Part shown: in pieces, positions 1 to 6,634 of the stretch
Position numbering within the stretch: the first letter of the stretch is position 1
Layout: each line of letters starts with the position of its first letter
Assembly (NCBI GenBank): GCA_904502145.1
Contig: CAJGDH010000047.1
Location: 1 to 10,574 of the forward strand
DNA length: 10,574 nucleotides
From: an uncultured Eubacterium sp.
GTDB lineage: Bacteria > Bacillota > Clostridia > Lachnospirales > Lachnospiraceae
Direction of reading: 5' to 3'
Program-made: the position numbers and the translations under genes
The notes under the pieces: model-generated
What the model was told of the DNA's origin: nothing
Databases searched by the model: none
Seen by the model: only the letters and a program-made list of their open reading frames with translations

Positions 1-183
1 CTTGATGAGATCTTCCCCTGGGATTTCATCGATATCGGGGTGACCAAAGCCTTTCTGAAAAGGGAGTGGAATAATGCCATGGCGGGCAGGGTGACACCCG
101 GATGCCAGGAGAAATGCTCCAACTGCGGTGCCGCCAGATTCGGAGGAGGTGTCTGCTATGAAAGCAAGAATAAAGTGGTCTAA
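1..183 (+). CDS. C-terminal end of a radical SAM protein (TIGR03960-like), partial
   Basis: Only the last 60 codons are present, open from base 1 and ending in TAA at 181-183. The visible residues include an F-P-W-D-F-I-D-I-G stretch and a C-terminal cysteine cluster (C-x3-C-x2-C-G, then a further C near the end), as seen at the tail of the large B12-binding-type radical SAM proteins that sit beside DUF2344 proteins. The radical SAM core itself (CxxxCxxC) lies outside the window, so the family is assigned from the tail and the neighbour. The last 26 bases overlap the next gene in another frame, which suggests translational coupling. The function of this radical SAM family is not established; a role in RNA metabolism would be a guess based on the adjacent ribonuclease. 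Confidence 0.8.
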   Translation, partial: LDEIFPWDFIDIGVTKAFLKREWNNAMAGRVTPGCQEKCSNCGAARFGGGVCYESKNKVV

Positions 184-874
184 GACCGGGATCCTGAAAT
201 TCATCGGACATCTTGACGTACAGCGGTATTTTCACAAAGCCATGATGAGGGCCGGACTTCCCATCTCCTTCTCCCAGGGGATGAGTCCCCATCAGATCAT
301 GAGTTTTGCCGCCCCTCTCGGCATCGGTATGACCAGCCAGGGGGAATATGTGGATGCCACCTTCGACTGGACTTATTCAAGCCGGGAGATGGTGGACAGG
401 CTCAACGCCGTAATGAACGAAGGCATCAGCGTCCTGGAGTTCCGAGGAATCGATGACCGGGAGAAGAACTGTATGGCGGCAACCGCCGCTGCGGACTATC
501 TGGTGTCCTTCCGGAAGGGACACTACTATGAGGAAGCCTTTACCAAACGCTGCGAACCTTTCTTCTTTCAGGAAGAGATCAATGTGCTGAAAAAGACCAA
601 GCGGAGTGAAAGTGTGGTGGATATCTCCCCTCTGATCCTGGAGATCCACGGTCAGGAGGAAGGGATCTTCATGAAGCTGGTTACAGGCAGTGCCAAAAAC
701 CTGAAGCCCCATACCGTGATGGAGGCTTTCTGTAATTATCTTGGCTACGATTATGATCCGGAAGGTTTCATGTATCACCGCATGGAGACCTATCTGGAGA
801 AGGAAGGCCTGCTCCTTCCCCTTGGTGCCGCCGGCTGGGAGATTACCGAAGAAATGAGTGAGATGAATCAATGA
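158..874 (+). CDS. DUF2344 / TIGR03936 radical SAM-linked protein
   Basis: This 238-residue protein begins M-K-A-R-I-K-W-S-K and carries the typical F-I-G-H-L-D-x-x-R stretch about 15 residues in, followed by an F-S-Q-G-M-S-P-H-Q segment. These match my knowledge of the short proteins encoded next to, or fused to, TIGR03960 radical SAM enzymes. I chose the ATG at 158 because GGAGGAGGT lies at 142-150 with a 7-base spacer; an upstream in-frame ATG at 128 would add 10 unrelated residues and has no comparable site. The start lies inside the upstream radical SAM gene, and the stop overlaps the RNase G start as ATGA at 871-874, so three consecutive genes are translationally coupled. I see no signal peptide or membrane helix. 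The biochemical role is unknown. Confidence 0.88.
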   Translation: MKARIKWSKTGILKFIGHLDVQRYFHKAMMRAGLPISFSQGMSPHQIMSFAAPLGIGMTSQGEYVDATFDWTYSSREMVDRLNAVMNEGISVLEFRGIDDREKNCMAATAAADYLVSFRKGHYYEEAFTKRCEPFFFQEEINVLKKTKRSESVVDISPLILEIHGQEEGIFMKLVTGSAKNLKPHTVMEAFCNYLGYDYDPEGFMYHRMETYLEKEGLLLPLGAAGWEITEEMSEMNQ

Positions 875-2085
875 ACAAACTGGTGATCACCTCAGATAAA
901 GATATCGTCTATTACGGATATTTCATGGACGGGAAAGCCGTCGAACTCTACTGTGAGAAGAAAAGATCCGAAAGTATCCTGGGAAATATCTATGCGGCCA
1001 GGGTCCAGAAGGTGGCTGAGGGCATCAACGGAGCCTTCCTTGAGCTTACCGGGGATCTTGCCGCCTACTATAACCTGTCCCCCTCCAGAAAGCCTTTAAA
1101 GCTGTCTCCGGGCCATGAAGACAGGCTCTACGGAGGAGATCTGATCCTGGTCCAGGTAAAAAAAGAAGCCACCGGGACCAAACTTCCCGTGGCGGATGCT
1201 TATGTCAATCTCTCGGGCAAATATTTTGTCTTCAGCCTGGAACAGATGGGGACAAGGATTTCCGCCAAGATCAAAGACAGGGAAGAAAGGGACAGGCTTA
1301 AAGGCATCGTGAGTGCCTGGAGAAGCGGACGGTCCGATCTGTCCTACGGGATCATAGTCCGGACCAATGCATCTGAAGCAGCGGAAGAGGAGCTCTATGA
1401 TGAACTCAGTGAGCTTGGGGATAGATTTGACCGTATCCTGAAAAAGGCACGTACCTGCCCGGAGAAGACTGAACTCTACCGGGAGGTGCCATACTACATC
1501 CGCCTGGCCAAAGACCTGCCCTTTTCCGGTCTGGATGAGATCCTCACGGATGATCGGGAGATCTTTGCAGAACTTGAAGATTATTATCAGGGGGAGAACA
1601 ATGCACGGGTCCGGGATAAGATCCGCCTTTATACCGACGATTACTCCCTGTATCTTCTTTACCGTTTCGGACATTACTATGACCTGGCTTTGTCCCGGAG
1701 GGCAGAGCTTAAATCCGGCGGAAGCATCGTGATCGATACCACGGAAGCCATGGTGGTGGTGGATGTCAACTCGGGATCCGTTCTCAAGAAGAAGAAGGAG
1801 GCCCTGACCATTTTTGAAACCATGAACAAGGAAGCTGCCGCCGAGATCATTTACCAGTTGAGGCTTCGCAATCTGTCCGGCATCATCCTCATCGATTTTA
1901 TCAACATGAAGGAGGAAGGCAGCAGACAGAGGGTACTGGAGTATCTGAAAAAAGAAGCCGTAAAAGACCGGATCCCCATCAGGGTGATCGATTTTACCGC
2001 TTTGTTCCTTGTGGAGATGACAAGAAACAAAGTCAGGAAATCCTTAAAAGAACAGTGGGCTGAATGCCATCCTTCCCGGGCCTGA
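871..2085 (+). CDS. rng: Ribonuclease G/E family endoribonuclease
   Basis: This 404-residue protein belongs to the RNase E/G family, single-strand-specific endoribonucleases that process and degrade RNA. The N-terminal third fits the family's S1-like RNA-binding domain (residues ~35-120, with G-N-I-Y-A-A-R-V and I-N-G-A-F-L). Catalytic metal ligands are conserved: D298 in V-D-V-N-S-G-S (with N300) and D342 in I-D-F-I-N-M correspond by motif to E. coli RNase E D303, N305 and D346. The E-M-T-R-N-K stretch near the C-terminus matches the family's L-[EM]-[ST]-R block. The protein stops shortly after this, before any CPxC zinc-link, so it is shorter than E. coli RNase G (489 residues), as in some clostridial homologues. 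Its start overlaps the previous stop (ATGA). A terminator follows at once, so ribosomal genes such as rplU, often downstream in related genomes, are not in this operon. Confidence 0.92.
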   Translation: MNKLVITSDKDIVYYGYFMDGKAVELYCEKKRSESILGNIYAARVQKVAEGINGAFLELTGDLAAYYNLSPSRKPLKLSPGHEDRLYGGDLILVQVKKEATGTKLPVADAYVNLSGKYFVFSLEQMGTRISAKIKDREERDRLKGIVSAWRSGRSDLSYGIIVRTNASEAAEEELYDELSELGDRFDRILKKARTCPEKTELYREVPYYIRLAKDLPFSGLDEILTDDREIFAELEDYYQGENNARVRDKIRLYTDDYSLYLLYRFGHYYDLALSRRAELKSGGSIVIDTTEAMVVVDVNSGSVLKKKKEALTIFETMNKEAAAEIIYQLRLRNLSGIILIDFINMKEEGSRQRVLEYLKKEAVKDRIPIRVIDFTALFLVEMTRNKVRKSLKEQWAECHPSRA

Positions 2086-2117
2086 TCCTTTGATCCAGGG
2101 CCCGGTTTTTCTTTTTC
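2076..2117 (+). terminator. Intrinsic terminator of the radical SAM-DUF2344-rng operon
   Basis: A GC-rich stem (CCGGGCC at 2076-2082 with GGCCCGG at 2099-2105, extended inward by TGATC/GATCCA with bulges) is followed by T5-C-T5 at 2106-2116. The RNase stop codon TGA at 2083-2085 sits inside the stem, so terminating ribosomes would briefly cover the hairpin. Confidence 0.85.
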
Positions 2118-2122
2118 CCCGA

Positions 2123-2151
2123 TTGATATCCATGGGGGAATATAGTATAAT
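2123..2151 (+). promoter_or_regulatory. Vegetative (sigma-A type) promoter of the SPFH/TPM module
   Basis: TTGATA at 2123-2128 and a perfect TATAAT at 2146-2151 are separated by exactly 17 bases. It lies just after the upstream terminator and about 70 bases before the SPFH start codon. The predicted transcription start is near 2158. I see no extracytoplasmic-sigma-like element here, which differs from the SigW control known for B. subtilis ydjFGHI. Confidence 0.82.
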
Positions 2152-2218
2152 CAGAGTATGAATTAACGGAACACATCGTTTATACTACCATTCAACATAT
2201 GTTGGAAAGGAGAAGATT

Positions 2219-3493
2219 ATGGGACTTATTCAAGCAGCTGTGGGAGCATTGCACGGAACGATAGCCGACCAGTGGAAAGAGTATTTTTACTGTGAATCCA
2301 TGGATTCCGATATCCTTGTGAAAAGAGGGGTCAAAAAGAACGGCAGCCGTATCTTCGAGGATAATGTCATCGCGGACGGATCCAGGATCGCCGTGGCAGA
2401 CGGCCAGTGTATGATCATCGTTGAAAATGGTCAGGTCATGGATGTCTGTGCCGAGCCCGGAGCATATGTATATGATACCAAGACTTCCCCCACCGTTTTC
2501 GGCGGAAAGTTTTTAGAAGGCCTGTCCTCCATCGCCAAAGAGACCTGGAGACGTTTCCAGTTCGGCGGCGGCCCCGGCAAGGACCAGAGGATCTATTATT
2601 TCAATACCAAGGAGATCGTGGGCAATAAATACGGTACAGCCACACCGATCCCCTTCCGCCTGATCGACAAAAATATCGGTATGGACATGGATATCTCCAT
2701 CCGCTGCAACGGAGAGTTCTCCTACCGTATCGTCAACCCCATGCTGTTCTATACGAACGTATGCGGCAATGTTGCCAAGGATTATGAACGCAGCGAGATC
2801 GATTCCCAGCTCAAATCAGAGCTTCTGACTGCCCTTCAGCCGGCATTCGGAAAGCTTGCGGAAGAAGGGATCCGCTACAGCAGCATTACCAATCATACCA
2901 CGGAGATCGCGGACAACCTGAATGTAGTCCTCTCCAAGAAATGGACGGAGCTTCGAGGCCTCGAAGTAGTTTCCTTCGGCGTAAACAGTGTAAGTATCCC
3001 GAAAGAAGACGAGGATATGATCAAGACCGCCCAGAAGAAGGCTATGATGAAGGACGGCGCTTATGCCACCGCCGCATTAAAGGATGCGGCAGCACAGGCC
3101 ATGGTCGACGCAGCCAACAATTCCGGCGGCGCCATGACCGGTTTTATGGGCATGAACATGGCAGGAAATATGGCCGGCAATATCTTCGGTCAGGATGCGG
3201 CTTCCCAGCCGGCAGCCCAGCCTGCTCCGGCCAAACCGGCAGCCGACAGCTGGACCTGCTCCTGCGGAACCGTCAACACAGGGAAATTCTGTGCCGAGTG
3301 CGGTTCACCAAAGCCGGCAGACACAAAGTGGATCTGCCCCAGCTGCGGTACGGAAAATAAAGGCAAATTCTGTGCGGAATGCGGCACAAAGAAGCCGGAA
3401 GGCCCTGCGACCTGCAGTAACTGCGGATGGAAGGCAGAAGATCTGTCCATCACTCCCAAGTTCTGTCCGGAGTGCGGTACGCCCATGAAATAA
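2219..3493 (+). CDS. SPFH-domain protein with three C-terminal zinc ribbons (YdjI-like, 'virion core protein' family)
   Basis: This 424-residue protein starts M-G-L-I-Q-A-A-V-G-A-L. Residues ~25-270 fit the YdjI-type SPFH (stomatin/prohibitin/flotillin) fold, including R-I-Y-Y-F-N-T-K-E and P-I-P-F-R-L-I-D. A Met/Gly/Ala-rich region (~290-325) and an Ala/Pro linker lead to three zinc ribbons: C347/C349/C358/C361 (the first pair is CxC), C373/C376/C385/C388 and C399/C402/C416/C419. No signal peptide or clear membrane helix is present, so membrane recruitment probably needs a partner. In B. subtilis the related YdjI is brought to the membrane by YdjG and YdjH and links PspA there; relatives of both partners follow here. 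The start has GGAAAGGAG at 2204-2212, six bases upstream of ATG. Function in this organism is inferred from family and context; envelope-stress handling is the best guess. Confidence 0.88.
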   Translation: MGLIQAAVGALHGTIADQWKEYFYCESMDSDILVKRGVKKNGSRIFEDNVIADGSRIAVADGQCMIIVENGQVMDVCAEPGAYVYDTKTSPTVFGGKFLEGLSSIAKETWRRFQFGGGPGKDQRIYYFNTKEIVGNKYGTATPIPFRLIDKNIGMDMDISIRCNGEFSYRIVNPMLFYTNVCGNVAKDYERSEIDSQLKSELLTALQPAFGKLAEEGIRYSSITNHTTEIADNLNVVLSKKWTELRGLEVVSFGVNSVSIPKEDEDMIKTAQKKAMMKDGAYATAALKDAAAQAMVDAANNSGGAMTGFMGMNMAGNMAGNIFGQDAASQPAAQPAPAKPAADSWTCSCGTVNTGKFCAECGSPKPADTKWICPSCGTENKGKFCAECGTKKPEGPATCSNCGWKAEDLSITPKFCPECGTPMK

Positions 3494-3519
3494 ACCGCAG
3501 CACATTTATCCGTTTGATC

Positions 3520-3558
3520 CATAGCAAGGATACTTCTGTATTCTTGCTATGTTTCTTT
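3520..3558 (+). terminator. Strong hairpin between the SPFH and zinc-ribbon genes (terminator or attenuator)
   Basis: A 14-base-pair stem (3520-3533 with 3538-3551, one G-U wobble) closes a TTCT loop and is followed by TTTCTTT at 3552-3558. It lies 27 bases after the SPFH stop and 28 bases before the next start. I see no good promoter between hairpin and downstream ATG, so it probably reduces rather than abolishes read-through, or protects the 3' end of an SPFH-only transcript. Confidence 0.75.
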
Positions 3559-3586
3559 AGAATGGAACGCAAGAAAGGAGCTGGCC

Positions 3587-4687
3587 ATGGGTCAGATGAA
3601 AGAATATAAATGTCCCAACTGCGGAGGCGCCATCGTATTTGACAGTAATACGCAAAAGGTCAAATGCCCCTACTGCGATACGGAGTTTGACCTGGCCGTC
3701 TTCGAGGAACTGGCTGAACTGGAGGAGGGGGTATCTCTCTCCACGGATGAACCGGTGTGGGACACGGACGCGGGAACAGCCTGGGGCGGGGAAGAAGAAA
3801 GCCAGATGAAGGTATACTCCTGCAATTCCTGCGGTGGGGAGATCATTACTGACAGCACTACCGCTGCCCTCAGGTGCCCTTACTGTGAGAATCCGGTGGT
3901 ATTTACCGGCAATCTCTCCGGTTCCCTGAAACCGGATTACATCATTCCTTTTAAACTGGATAAAAAGATGGCCAAGGAGCGCTATTACAACCATATCAAG
4001 GATAAAGCCCTGCTTCCCCAGGTTTTTAAGGACCAGAACCATATTGATGAGATCAAGGGGGTCTATGTACCCTTCTGGCTCTTCGACGGTGACGCGGAAG
4101 GGGAGGCCAGATACCGGGCCACCAGGATCCGTACCTGGTCGGACTCTGAATATAATTACACCGAGACACAGTTCTATGAGATCTTCCGCAGCGGGGATAT
4201 GACCTTCGAGAAGATCCCTGTGGACGGTTCCACCCAGATGCCGGATGATCTGATGGAATCTATCGAACCTTTTGATTATTCGGATGCCGTGGATTTTCAG
4301 ACGGCTTATCTGGCTGGATATCTGGCGGATAAATACGATGTCACGGCGGAAAACAGCAAGGACCGGGCCGAAGGCCGGATCCGGAACAGTGTCATGTCTT
4401 ACTTAAGGGACAGTGTCATGGGATACAATACGGTGGAAGAGAGGGGAAACAATTACCGTCTTCACCACAGTACCGCTTCCTATGCCCTGCTGCCGGTTTG
4501 GATACTGAACACGACCTGGAACGGGGAGAAATATGTCTTCGCCATGAACGGACAGACCGGAAAATTTGTGGGCAACCTTCCTATGGATAAAGGACTTTAC
4601 TGGAAGCATTTCGCGCTGACCGCCGTCGGATCCACCGTCATTATGTTCATCCTCTTCATGCTGATCAGATTTTTCTTAGGTGCTTAG
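3587..4687 (+). CDS. Double-zinc-ribbon protein with a C-terminal membrane helix (YdjG-like)
   Basis: This 366-residue protein carries two TFIIB-like zinc ribbons: C9/C12...C27/C30 and C79/C82...C97/C100, both C-x2-C-G-G followed by C-P-Y-C. An acidic linker (~40-72) joins them. A large middle region (~110-335), including the stretches Y-I-I-P-F-K-L and G-V-Y-V-P-F-W-L-F-D, is characteristic of bacterial proteins often loosely named TFIIB-type zinc ribbon or helicase-like. One hydrophobic helix at ~341-363 ends the chain, predicting a tail-anchored protein with the ribbons in the cytoplasm. No helicase motifs are visible, so database names such as 'primosomal protein N-prime' would be misleading. 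AAAGGAG at 3574-3580 precedes the ATG by six bases. It is followed 15 bases later by the TPM gene, matching the B. subtilis ydjG-ydjH adjacency. The role as membrane anchor for the SPFH protein is inferred. Confidence 0.85.
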   Translation: MGQMKEYKCPNCGGAIVFDSNTQKVKCPYCDTEFDLAVFEELAELEEGVSLSTDEPVWDTDAGTAWGGEEESQMKVYSCNSCGGEIITDSTTAALRCPYCENPVVFTGNLSGSLKPDYIIPFKLDKKMAKERYYNHIKDKALLPQVFKDQNHIDEIKGVYVPFWLFDGDAEGEARYRATRIRTWSDSEYNYTETQFYEIFRSGDMTFEKIPVDGSTQMPDDLMESIEPFDYSDAVDFQTAYLAGYLADKYDVTAENSKDRAEGRIRNSVMSYLRDSVMGYNTVEERGNNYRLHHSTASYALLPVWILNTTWNGEKYVFAMNGQTGKFVGNLPMDKGLYWKHFALTAVGSTVIMFILFMLIRFFLGA

Positions 4688-4702
4688 GAAGGAGGGGAGA
4701 CG

Positions 4703-5545
4703 ATGCATACCAATATCAAGATCAAGATTAGAAAACGATTGATTTCTTCGGCCATATGTCTTCTGCTTCTTCTTGCTTTTCTGGTCCTTCCTGCTGCTGC
4801 CTCGGGCTCGGCAAGGCTTGTGGACGGAGCCTACCTTCTTTCCGGCGATGAAGCGGACAGCCTTGAAACACAGATTGATGAAACCTCGGATAAACTGGAC
4901 ATTGATATCGTGGTTGTGACCGCTGATTCCCTGGAAGGCAAGTCCTCCGTGGAATATGCTGATGACTATTATGATGAACATGGATTTTCCGAGGACGGCA
5001 TCCTGCTTCTGGTCGCTATGGAAGACAGGGATTATGCCATCAGTACAAGCGGGAAAGTGCGGGATGTATTTACCGAAAATGTAATCTACACCCTGGAGGA
5101 TGAATTTCTTCCGGAGCTGAGAGAAGGTGAATACAGACAGGCTTTCTCCGATTTCACGGAGGGAGTCAGAACCTACTATATCCATCCGGAATACGCGAAT
5201 TCCTACGATGATGAGCAATCCTGGTCCGACGAAAGGGAAAGCGGACCCGGCGGTCTCTTCAAGTATATTCCTTTTTCCGGAGTGATCGGTGTGGTCCTGT
5301 CCTTCTTTATCACCGGACAGAAGAAAGCAGCACTCACCAGTGTAAAACAACAGAATTACGCGGGGACTTATGTCAAGGAGGAGAACCTGACCCAGAAGAG
5401 GGATGTCTTTCTCTACCATACCATCCACCGTACTCCCATACCCAAAGACAGGGACAGAAAGGGTCCGGACGGGCACGGGAGCTTCAGCAGCGGACATGTC
5501 AGTTCTTCAGGAAATATGCACGGCGGCAGCCACGGTAAATTCTGA
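4703..5545 (+). CDS. TPM-domain (DUF477) membrane protein with a signal peptide (YdjH-like)
   Basis: This 280-residue protein has an N-terminal signal sequence (basic residues 5-12, then a Leu-rich core ending near A-A-A-S-G at ~31-35). The TPM domain (~36-160) shows D-x-A-x-L-L-S-G-D-E, L-D-I-D-I-V-V-V-T, a Y-A-D-D-Y-Y-D-E-H-G-F block, G-I-L-L-L-V-A-M-E-D-R-D-Y and a later T-S-G-K-V-R-D-V. A second hydrophobic segment lies at ~187-205. The C-terminus is Gly/Ser/His-rich (~260-280), a frequent ending in this family. Predicted topology is an extracellular TPM domain with the tail in the cytoplasm. GGAAGGAGGGG lies directly upstream of the ATG at 4703. The gene closes the three-gene module and is followed by a terminator. 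TPM proteins have been linked to photosystem repair in plants and to membrane-associated roles in bacteria; the role here is inferred from context. Confidence 0.87.
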   Translation: MHTNIKIKIRKRLISSAICLLLLLAFLVLPAAASGSARLVDGAYLLSGDEADSLETQIDETSDKLDIDIVVVTADSLEGKSSVEYADDYYDEHGFSEDGILLLVAMEDRDYAISTSGKVRDVFTENVIYTLEDEFLPELREGEYRQAFSDFTEGVRTYYIHPEYANSYDDEQSWSDERESGPGGLFKYIPFSGVIGVVLSFFITGQKKAALTSVKQQNYAGTYVKEENLTQKRDVFLYHTIHRTPIPKDRDRKGPDGHGSFSSGHVSSSGNMHGGSHGKF

Positions 5546-5560
5546 GAATATCAGTAAAAG

Positions 5561-5621
5561 AATCTGTAAAATGTGTCGGCACCATCTGCCTGGTGTACGG
5601 CACATTTTTTCTTTACAGATT
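5561..5621 (+). terminator. Composite terminator after the TPM gene
   Basis: An inner hairpin (ATGTG-T-CG at 5571-5578 with CGGCACAT ending at 5605, extended by CACCA/TGGTG, loop TCTGCC) is followed by T6 within 5605-5610. A perfect outer stem of 10 bases (AATCTGTAAA at 5561-5570 with TTTACAGATT at 5612-5621) encloses both hairpin and T-run. A further small hairpin (TGCCG/CGGCA, 5626-5639) follows. It separates the membrane module from the secreted-protein region. Confidence 0.85.
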
Positions 5622-5753
5622 TTCGTGCCGTCTGCGGCATAAAACAGGTCATTCAGGCAGATTCTGTATTTATAAAAACATTTTATAGTAAAGTAATCTC
5701 AGAAATCAGTTTTTAAACACAAGCTTAACCAAGGAAAATTGATGGAGGAGATT

Positions 5754-6425
5754 ATGAAAAAGAAATATACCGTCTCGTTATTTTTAGTGATCAGCGCACT
5801 GGCAATTTTATTTCCAGCACATGAAGTCTCTGCATTCGGCAACCCCTACACATATCCGGCAAATTATTTTTATACACCGGTAACAACACCAGCGAAAAAA
5901 AACCAGTACATTTTTGCTTATAACAAAGTGATTCCGGTAAACTGCAAACCGATAAACCTGGGAGCCATGACCAACGGTGATGGAAAACTGACTTATTCCA
6001 GTTCCTCCTCATCCATAGCCAAAGTTTCATCCAAAGGTGTCGTCACCCCGAAAAACTGTGGGATTGCTACCATAACCATAAAGGCAGCGGAAACAAAAAC
6101 CTTTAACGAAGCATCAGTAAAGATCACCGTTACCGTTCTTCCGAAGACCATGAAGCTTAACAGCGTAAAGTCAACAAAGAAGAAAAGACTGGAGATCAAA
6201 TGGGGAAAGGAAAATAAAGTCAACGGATACGAAGTACAGATCTGCTCCCAGATGGATTTCAGATCAGGCACATTTTCCAAATCATTTGGAAAAGGGACTC
6301 TTAAGACTACAGTCAAGGATATCAATTCTCAGTACTGGTTTGTCAGGATCCGTTCATGGAAGACCTTTGCCGGAACGAAACTCTATGGAGGATGGAGTGC
6401 AGTAAAGAGAGTCAAAGTGAAGTAA
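5754..6425 (+). CDS. Small secreted protein with BIG2-like and fibronectin-III-like domains
   Basis: This 223-residue protein has a signal peptide (K-K-K-Y then a hydrophobic core, predicted cleavage after V-S-A near residue 27). Residues ~55-128 fit a bacterial Ig-like BIG2 domain: the L-T-Y-S-S-S-S-S-S-I-A-K-V-S-S-K-G-V-V-T-P pattern followed by G-I-A-T-I-T-I-K-A. Residues ~130-223 form an FN3-like domain (L-E-I-K-W, V-N-G-Y-E-V-Q-I, F-V-R-I-R-S, L-Y-G-G-W-S). I chose ATG 5754 because GGAGGAG at 5744-5750 fits it; in-frame TTG 5739 and ATG 5742 are alternatives that would add a few acidic residues before the Lys cluster. No LPXTG or surface-binding repeat is visible, so it is probably released or held by charge. 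It is rich in Lys (basic). A ligand-binding or surface adhesion role is possible but not shown. No clear promoter was found in 5622-5740. Confidence 0.82.
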   Translation: MKKKYTVSLFLVISALAILFPAHEVSAFGNPYTYPANYFYTPVTTPAKKNQYIFAYNKVIPVNCKPINLGAMTNGDGKLTYSSSSSSIAKVSSKGVVTPKNCGIATITIKAAETKTFNEASVKITVTVLPKTMKLNSVKSTKKKRLEIKWGKENKVNGYEVQICSQMDFRSGTFSKSFGKGTLKTTVKDINSQYWFVRIRSWKTFAGTKLYGGWSAVKRVKVK

Positions 6426-6454
6426 AGCTGAAGCTGAAATAAACAGCAGAACTT

Positions 6455-6514
6455 AATTGACCTCCGTAATTATGTGCATTATAATATAAATGCATATATT
6501 TACGGAGGTCAGTT
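6455..6514. repeat. 60-base near-perfect palindrome (possible operator, or terminator of the preceding gene)
   Basis: Arms TGACCTCCGTAA (6458-6469) and TTACGGAGGTCA (6500-6511) match perfectly. Inner arms ATGTGCATT (6472-6480) and AATGCATAT (6489-6497) match with one G-T wobble, and three further outer pairs (6455-6457 with 6512-6514, one wobble) share the same centre at 6484.5. As RNA it would be a stem of about 25 pairs followed by TTTCTTCT, so it may also end the upstream transcript. As DNA it spans the promoter described separately. Confidence 0.8.
6457..6485 (+). promoter_or_regulatory. Promoter for the cupin-peptidase unit, embedded in the palindrome
   Basis: TTGACC at 6457-6462 (five of six consensus positions) and perfect TATAAT at 6480-6485 are separated by exactly 17 bases. 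The symmetry centre of the surrounding palindrome falls within the -10 box. The predicted start is near 6492, giving a leader of about 140 bases before the cupin ATG. It is possible that the match arises by chance from an AT-rich terminator loop. Confidence 0.65.
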
Positions 6515-6546
6515 TCTTCTCAAGATAACAATATACAGTCAATAAG

Positions 6547-6593
6547 CGGTAAAATATCGTTGATCATTATCAGAGGGTATTTTACCGTTTTTT
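6547..6593 (+). terminator. Intrinsic terminator in the leader of the cupin gene (possible attenuator)
   Basis: CGGTAAAATA (6547-6556) pairs perfectly with TATTTTACCG (6578-6587), followed by six T at 6588-6593. The 21-base loop contains a small inner pairing TGAT/ATCA. It lies 42 bases before the cupin start codon. I see no promoter between it and the gene, so transcription of the cupin probably has to pass it, which suggests conditional read-through. Confidence 0.8.
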
Positions 6594-6634
6594 AGCATAA
6601 AAACACATGTAACATAAGAAAAAAGGAGCAGGAT

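Noticed and set aside
2941..3488. Overlapping + strand frames within the SPFH gene (Arg/Ser/Pro-rich products)
   Set aside because: Low-complexity products in alternate frames of the zinc-ribbon coding region, without start signals.
3239..3490. Zinc-ribbon array and 'virion core protein' naming as a sign of phage origin
   Set aside because: The name is a historical annotation for the YdjI family. The neighbours are chromosomal membrane genes and no phage structural gene is present.
4676..5497. Long minus-strand open frame of 273 codons opposite the TPM gene
   Set aside because: It has no ribosome binding site or recognisable domain. The + strand frame carries a clear signal peptide and TPM motifs, so this is an antisense shadow caused by codon bias.
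5641..5700. Possible promoter (TATAGT at 5684-5689) for the small secreted protein
   Set aside because: No acceptable -35 box at 16-18 bases upstream; the region is AT-rich, so chance matches are expected.
6455..6514. Palindrome as a miniature transposable element
   Set aside because: No target-site duplication was seen, no second copy exists in the window, and the symmetry extends to the loop, which fits an operator or terminator better.
6490..6528. Possible 12-codon leader peptide (ATG 6490 to TAA 6526-6528) before the leader terminator
   Set aside because: No ribosome binding site, and the start nearly coincides with the predicted transcription start. There is no run of a single amino acid typical of attenuation peptides.
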